A stretch of DNA of 11,249 bases from the NCBI GenBank assembly GCA_051660685.1, contig JBOFQB010000115.1, forward strand, positions 1-11,249. The letters are read 5' to 3'. The stretch is from JAVBSX01 sp051660685. GTDB lineage: Bacteria > Planctomycetota > Planctomycetia > Pirellulales > Thermoguttaceae. The translations under genes and the position numbers were made by a program. Under the pieces are notes generated by a model. That model saw nothing but the letters and a program-made list of their open reading frames with translations, had not been told where the DNA came from and did no database searches. The first letter of the stretch is position 1, and each line of letters starts with the position of its first letter. This document shows, in pieces, positions 11,227 to 11,249 of the stretch.

Positions 11227-11249
11227 ATACACAACAGGTCTTGAATTAA
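11213..11249 (+). CDS. N-terminal fragment of a gene that leaves the window
   Basis: ATG 11213 follows a near-perfect ribosome binding site. Only twelve residues are visible (MKKREYTTGLEL), too few to identify. The start overlaps the end of the upstream frame by 14 bases, so the two are probably translationally coupled or, if the upstream end is frameshifted, simply adjacent. Confidence 0.6.
   Translation, partial: MKKREYTTGLEL

Overview
The window reads as bacterial chromosome from a chemotactic organism with a Gram-negative-type envelope. I suspect a planctomycete-like lineage. The reasons are that most genes in the first 8 kb lack a usable Shine-Dalgarno sequence, intergenic gaps are long and rich in repeats, and one small ORF ends in a helix that I associate from memory with the tails of planctomycete recombinases and hypothetical proteins. 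None of this is decisive, so treat the taxonomy as a guess.

Layout. Positions 42-221 (minus) hold an unrecognised 59-residue ORF with a stem-loop after its stop. It is divergent from an HtrA/DegP-type protease with two PDZ domains (468-2117). After a repeat-filled gap comes a classical short-chain dehydrogenase/reductase (2296-3099), then a second repeat-filled gap. Two tandem methyl-accepting chemotaxis proteins follow (3458-5434 and 5518-7899). They have different periplasmic sensors (single-Cache type and double-Cache type) but nearly identical DNA across the HAMP region and the signalling tip.

After the receptors the sequence becomes accessory in character. There is a small ORF (8027-8293), then about 820 bases without a convincing gene. 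That stretch contains hairpins, a diverged 115-base repeat pair, a 21-base tandem repeat and a run of ten C. On the minus strand an apparent two-gene operon follows: a leucine-rich-repeat protein (9432-10097) and then a short ankyrin-repeat protein (9113-9397). It has a good ribosome binding site and a promoter whose predicted start point lies inside a perfect 14-base palindrome. Divergent from it is an unrecognised, cysteine-containing, highly charged protein (10414-11226). Its 3' end overlaps the start of a further gene that runs off the window at 11213.

The two signals I find most interesting are a family of six roughly 35-base palindromic intergenic repeats (2129-3419), whose stems differ by compensating base-pair changes, and the LRR/ankyrin operon with its apparent operator. 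No CRISPR array, tRNA, rRNA or intact transposase was seen.
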